Position numbers and translations under genes: made by a program. Below the pieces are notes generated by a model, which worked only from the letters and a program-made list of their open reading frames with translations, made no database searches and was not told the DNA's origin. 8,123 nt of DNA. Source: Actinomycetes bacterium (GTDB lineage: Bacteria > Actinomycetota > Acidimicrobiia > Acidimicrobiales > Acidimicrobiaceae). The DNA lies in NCBI GenBank assembly GCA_021823045.1, contig JAKAPB010000059.1, positions 1-8,123 of the forward strand, in the 5' to 3' direction. This document shows positions 7,272 through 8,123 of this stretch, in pieces. Numbering within the stretch: position 1 is the first letter of the stretch; each line of letters opens with the position of its first letter.

Positions 7272-7907
7272 AGAGGTCTAAAAAGAGCTCCTCTAGCGAT
7301 GGCTCCCTAATAAGTAGGGACTCTGGCTGAGAACCAGCAAGCAGATTCAAAAGTTGGGCTATTCGGCCCCGAAATGCAAAATGTACTGAATTACCCAAAA
7401 CCTCTATGGAAGCTACTCCCGGTATCCGGGAAAAGTCCGGCGGCGTGGACGCAAAAGTCACCTCTAAGCTGCGAGAAGTAAGTTGGCGCATCTCCCTGAG
7501 GGAGGTGAAATCAATCAATCTTCCATGATTGAGCATCCCAACCCGGTCACACAGGGCCTCTACTTCGCTCAAGATGTGCGAAGACAAAAGTACACTCTGC
7601 CCGTTTAGTTTCGCTTCACCGATACAGTTTCTGAATTCACGTTCCAATAGTGGATCTAGGCCGCTGGTAGGCTCGTCGAGGATCAATAGATCTGACCTGG
7701 CCATCAAAGTTGCGATGAGAGCCACTTTTTGTCTATTGCCCTTCGAGTAAGTCCGTACCTTTTTCGAAGGGTCTAGGTCGAATCTTTCTATCAGATCGTC
7801 TCGATAGTTACGGTCGACTCGGCCACCGAGTCTTTCAAGCAAGTCAAGGGTCTCGCCACCGGTAAGCGACGGCCAAAGGTTGGTATCGCCAGCGAGGTAA
7901 CTTAACC
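7243..7907 (-). pseudogene. ABC exporter ATPase, 5' part cut off by an insertion sequence
   Basis: This is the remnant of the ATP-binding subunit that would energise the adjacent permease. Reading open to about base 7907, it begins RLSYLAGDTNLWPSLTGGE, a conserved stretch that lies well inside the family's ATPase domain, and ends with a normal C-terminus at the TGA 7243-7245. Present are the signature YSKGNRQKV, Walker B LLILDEP, the D-loop SGLDP and the H-loop SSHIL. Missing are roughly 80-85 residues with the Walker A P-loop and probably the Q-loop. Upstream of base 7908 the frame runs into insertion-sequence DNA and the transposase stop codon. A TTG at 7840-7842 gives a 199-residue open frame but has no ribosome site and could not yield a working ATPase. 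The missing 5' part may lie beyond the IS outside this window. The 29-nt overlap with the permease shows the original operon. Confidence 0.88.
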
Positions 7908-7933
7908 GACTCTTCGGATTTTAGTAGGGCTTA
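7908..7933. repeat. Putative terminal inverted repeat of the ISL3 element
   Basis: The outermost bases GACTCTTCGGATTT look like an ISL3-family terminal repeat. The repeat would overlap the transposase stop codon at 7921-7923, leaving only about 13 nt between the stop and the element's edge. The length is a guess, because the matching end is not in the window. Confidence 0.5.
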
Positions 7934-8123
7934 GCCATTTCCAAGAGGTCCCAATTCACCCTCCCAGCATATAGAAGAGCTCTAATCCTGAAGTTTCGGA
8001 AATTGACAAAACCAAAAGCAACCCTCTTGGTCCTCTTGATGAGATTGTTCATCGCTTCAGTTGGAGCATTGCTGACCTGAGAGGAATGCCAGGCGACTAT
8101 TTCCTTCTTCCATCGCTTGAGGG
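7921..8123 (-). CDS. ISL3-family transposase, C-terminal end (5' part outside window)
   Basis: Sixty-seven codons and a TAA stop are visible. The translation contains WHSSQVSNAPTEAMNNLIKR, FGFVNFRNFRIRALLYAG and a closing NWDLLEMAKPY. This is the well-conserved end of the ISL3 (IS204/IS1001/IS1096/IS1165) DDE transposases, in which the glutamate of SN-PTE-NN is the third catalytic acidic residue. The gene runs in the same direction as the ATPase it has split, and its reading frame is the same as that of the ATPase remnant, separated by the TAA. The visible part has no frameshift or internal stop, so the element could be intact. The catalytic aspartates and the start lie to the right of the window. 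Confidence 0.88.
   Translation of the reverse strand, partial: LKRWKKEIVAWHSSQVSNAPTEAMNNLIKRTKRVAFGFVNFRNFRIRALLYAGRVNWDLLEMAKPY

Larger units (their letters stand above)
7908..8123 (-). mobile_element. ISL3-family insertion sequence, transposase-distal end only
   Basis: The element enters from the right edge and ends inside the ABC ATPase gene. Its boundary is placed at about 7908 because homology to the ATPase family runs out at the Arg codon 7906-7908 and the plus strand from there reads GACTCTTCGGATTTTAG, which from memory resembles the GGCTCTT-type ends of actinobacterial ISL3 elements. ISL3 elements usually create 8-bp target duplications, so 7900-7907 (ACTTAACC) would be one copy. 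The other end is outside the window, so neither the inverted repeat nor the duplication can be confirmed. The boundary is accurate to a few bases only. Confidence 0.8.

Noticed and set aside
7243..7842. The 199-codon frame starting at TTG 7840-7842 as an intact small ABC ATPase
   Set aside because: It lacks the Walker A P-loop, has no ribosome site, and the family-like sequence continues upstream of the TTG to the IS boundary, so it is a truncated gene.

Overview
The window looks like a chromosomal stretch of a moderate-GC actinobacterium. The order tsaC - wecA - ATP synthase accessory gene - atpB - atpE is the one known upstream of the F-type ATP synthase operon in mycobacteria and relatives. 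Several genes start with GTG, and the transporter at the right matches an exporter family that is common in Actinobacteria. Roughly balanced base composition and a general resemblance of the proteins suggest Acidimicrobiia or a neighbouring class, but this is an inference from memory and is not decisive. All genes lie on the minus strand, so transcription runs from right to left.

Layout, in order of transcription. At the right edge (7908-8123) is the terminal part of an ISL3-type insertion sequence, including the last 67 codons of its transposase. It has entered a gene for an ABC exporter ATPase: only the part after the Walker A region remains (7243-7907), so in this window the ATPase is broken. 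The 12-helix exporter permease (5520-7271) follows and overlaps the ATPase remnant. Next come threonylcarbamoyl-AMP synthase (tsaC, 4798-5505), serine hydroxymethyltransferase (glyA, 3422-4729) and a WecA-type polyprenyl-phosphate sugar-1-phosphate transferase (2250-3422). A 161-nt gap with a possible promoter precedes the ATP synthase Fo cluster: an AtpZ-like two-helix protein (1678-2088), an AtpI-like four-helix protein (1231-1677), subunit a (atpB, 455-1228) and subunit c (atpE, 244 to the left edge, nearly complete).

How the genes fit together. The Fo genes are packed with zero or overlapping spacing up to atpB, then a structured 210-nt spacer containing hairpins and a 15-bp direct repeat separates atpB from atpE. 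This fits the need to make far more subunit c than subunit a. glyA, wecA and tsaC are housekeeping genes for one-carbon metabolism, cell-surface polymer initiation and tRNA t6A modification.

I see no evidence for a previously undescribed system. The observations most worth following are the IS disruption of the exporter ATPase, the sequence organisation of the atpB-atpE spacer, and the exporter sitting directly upstream of tsaC.
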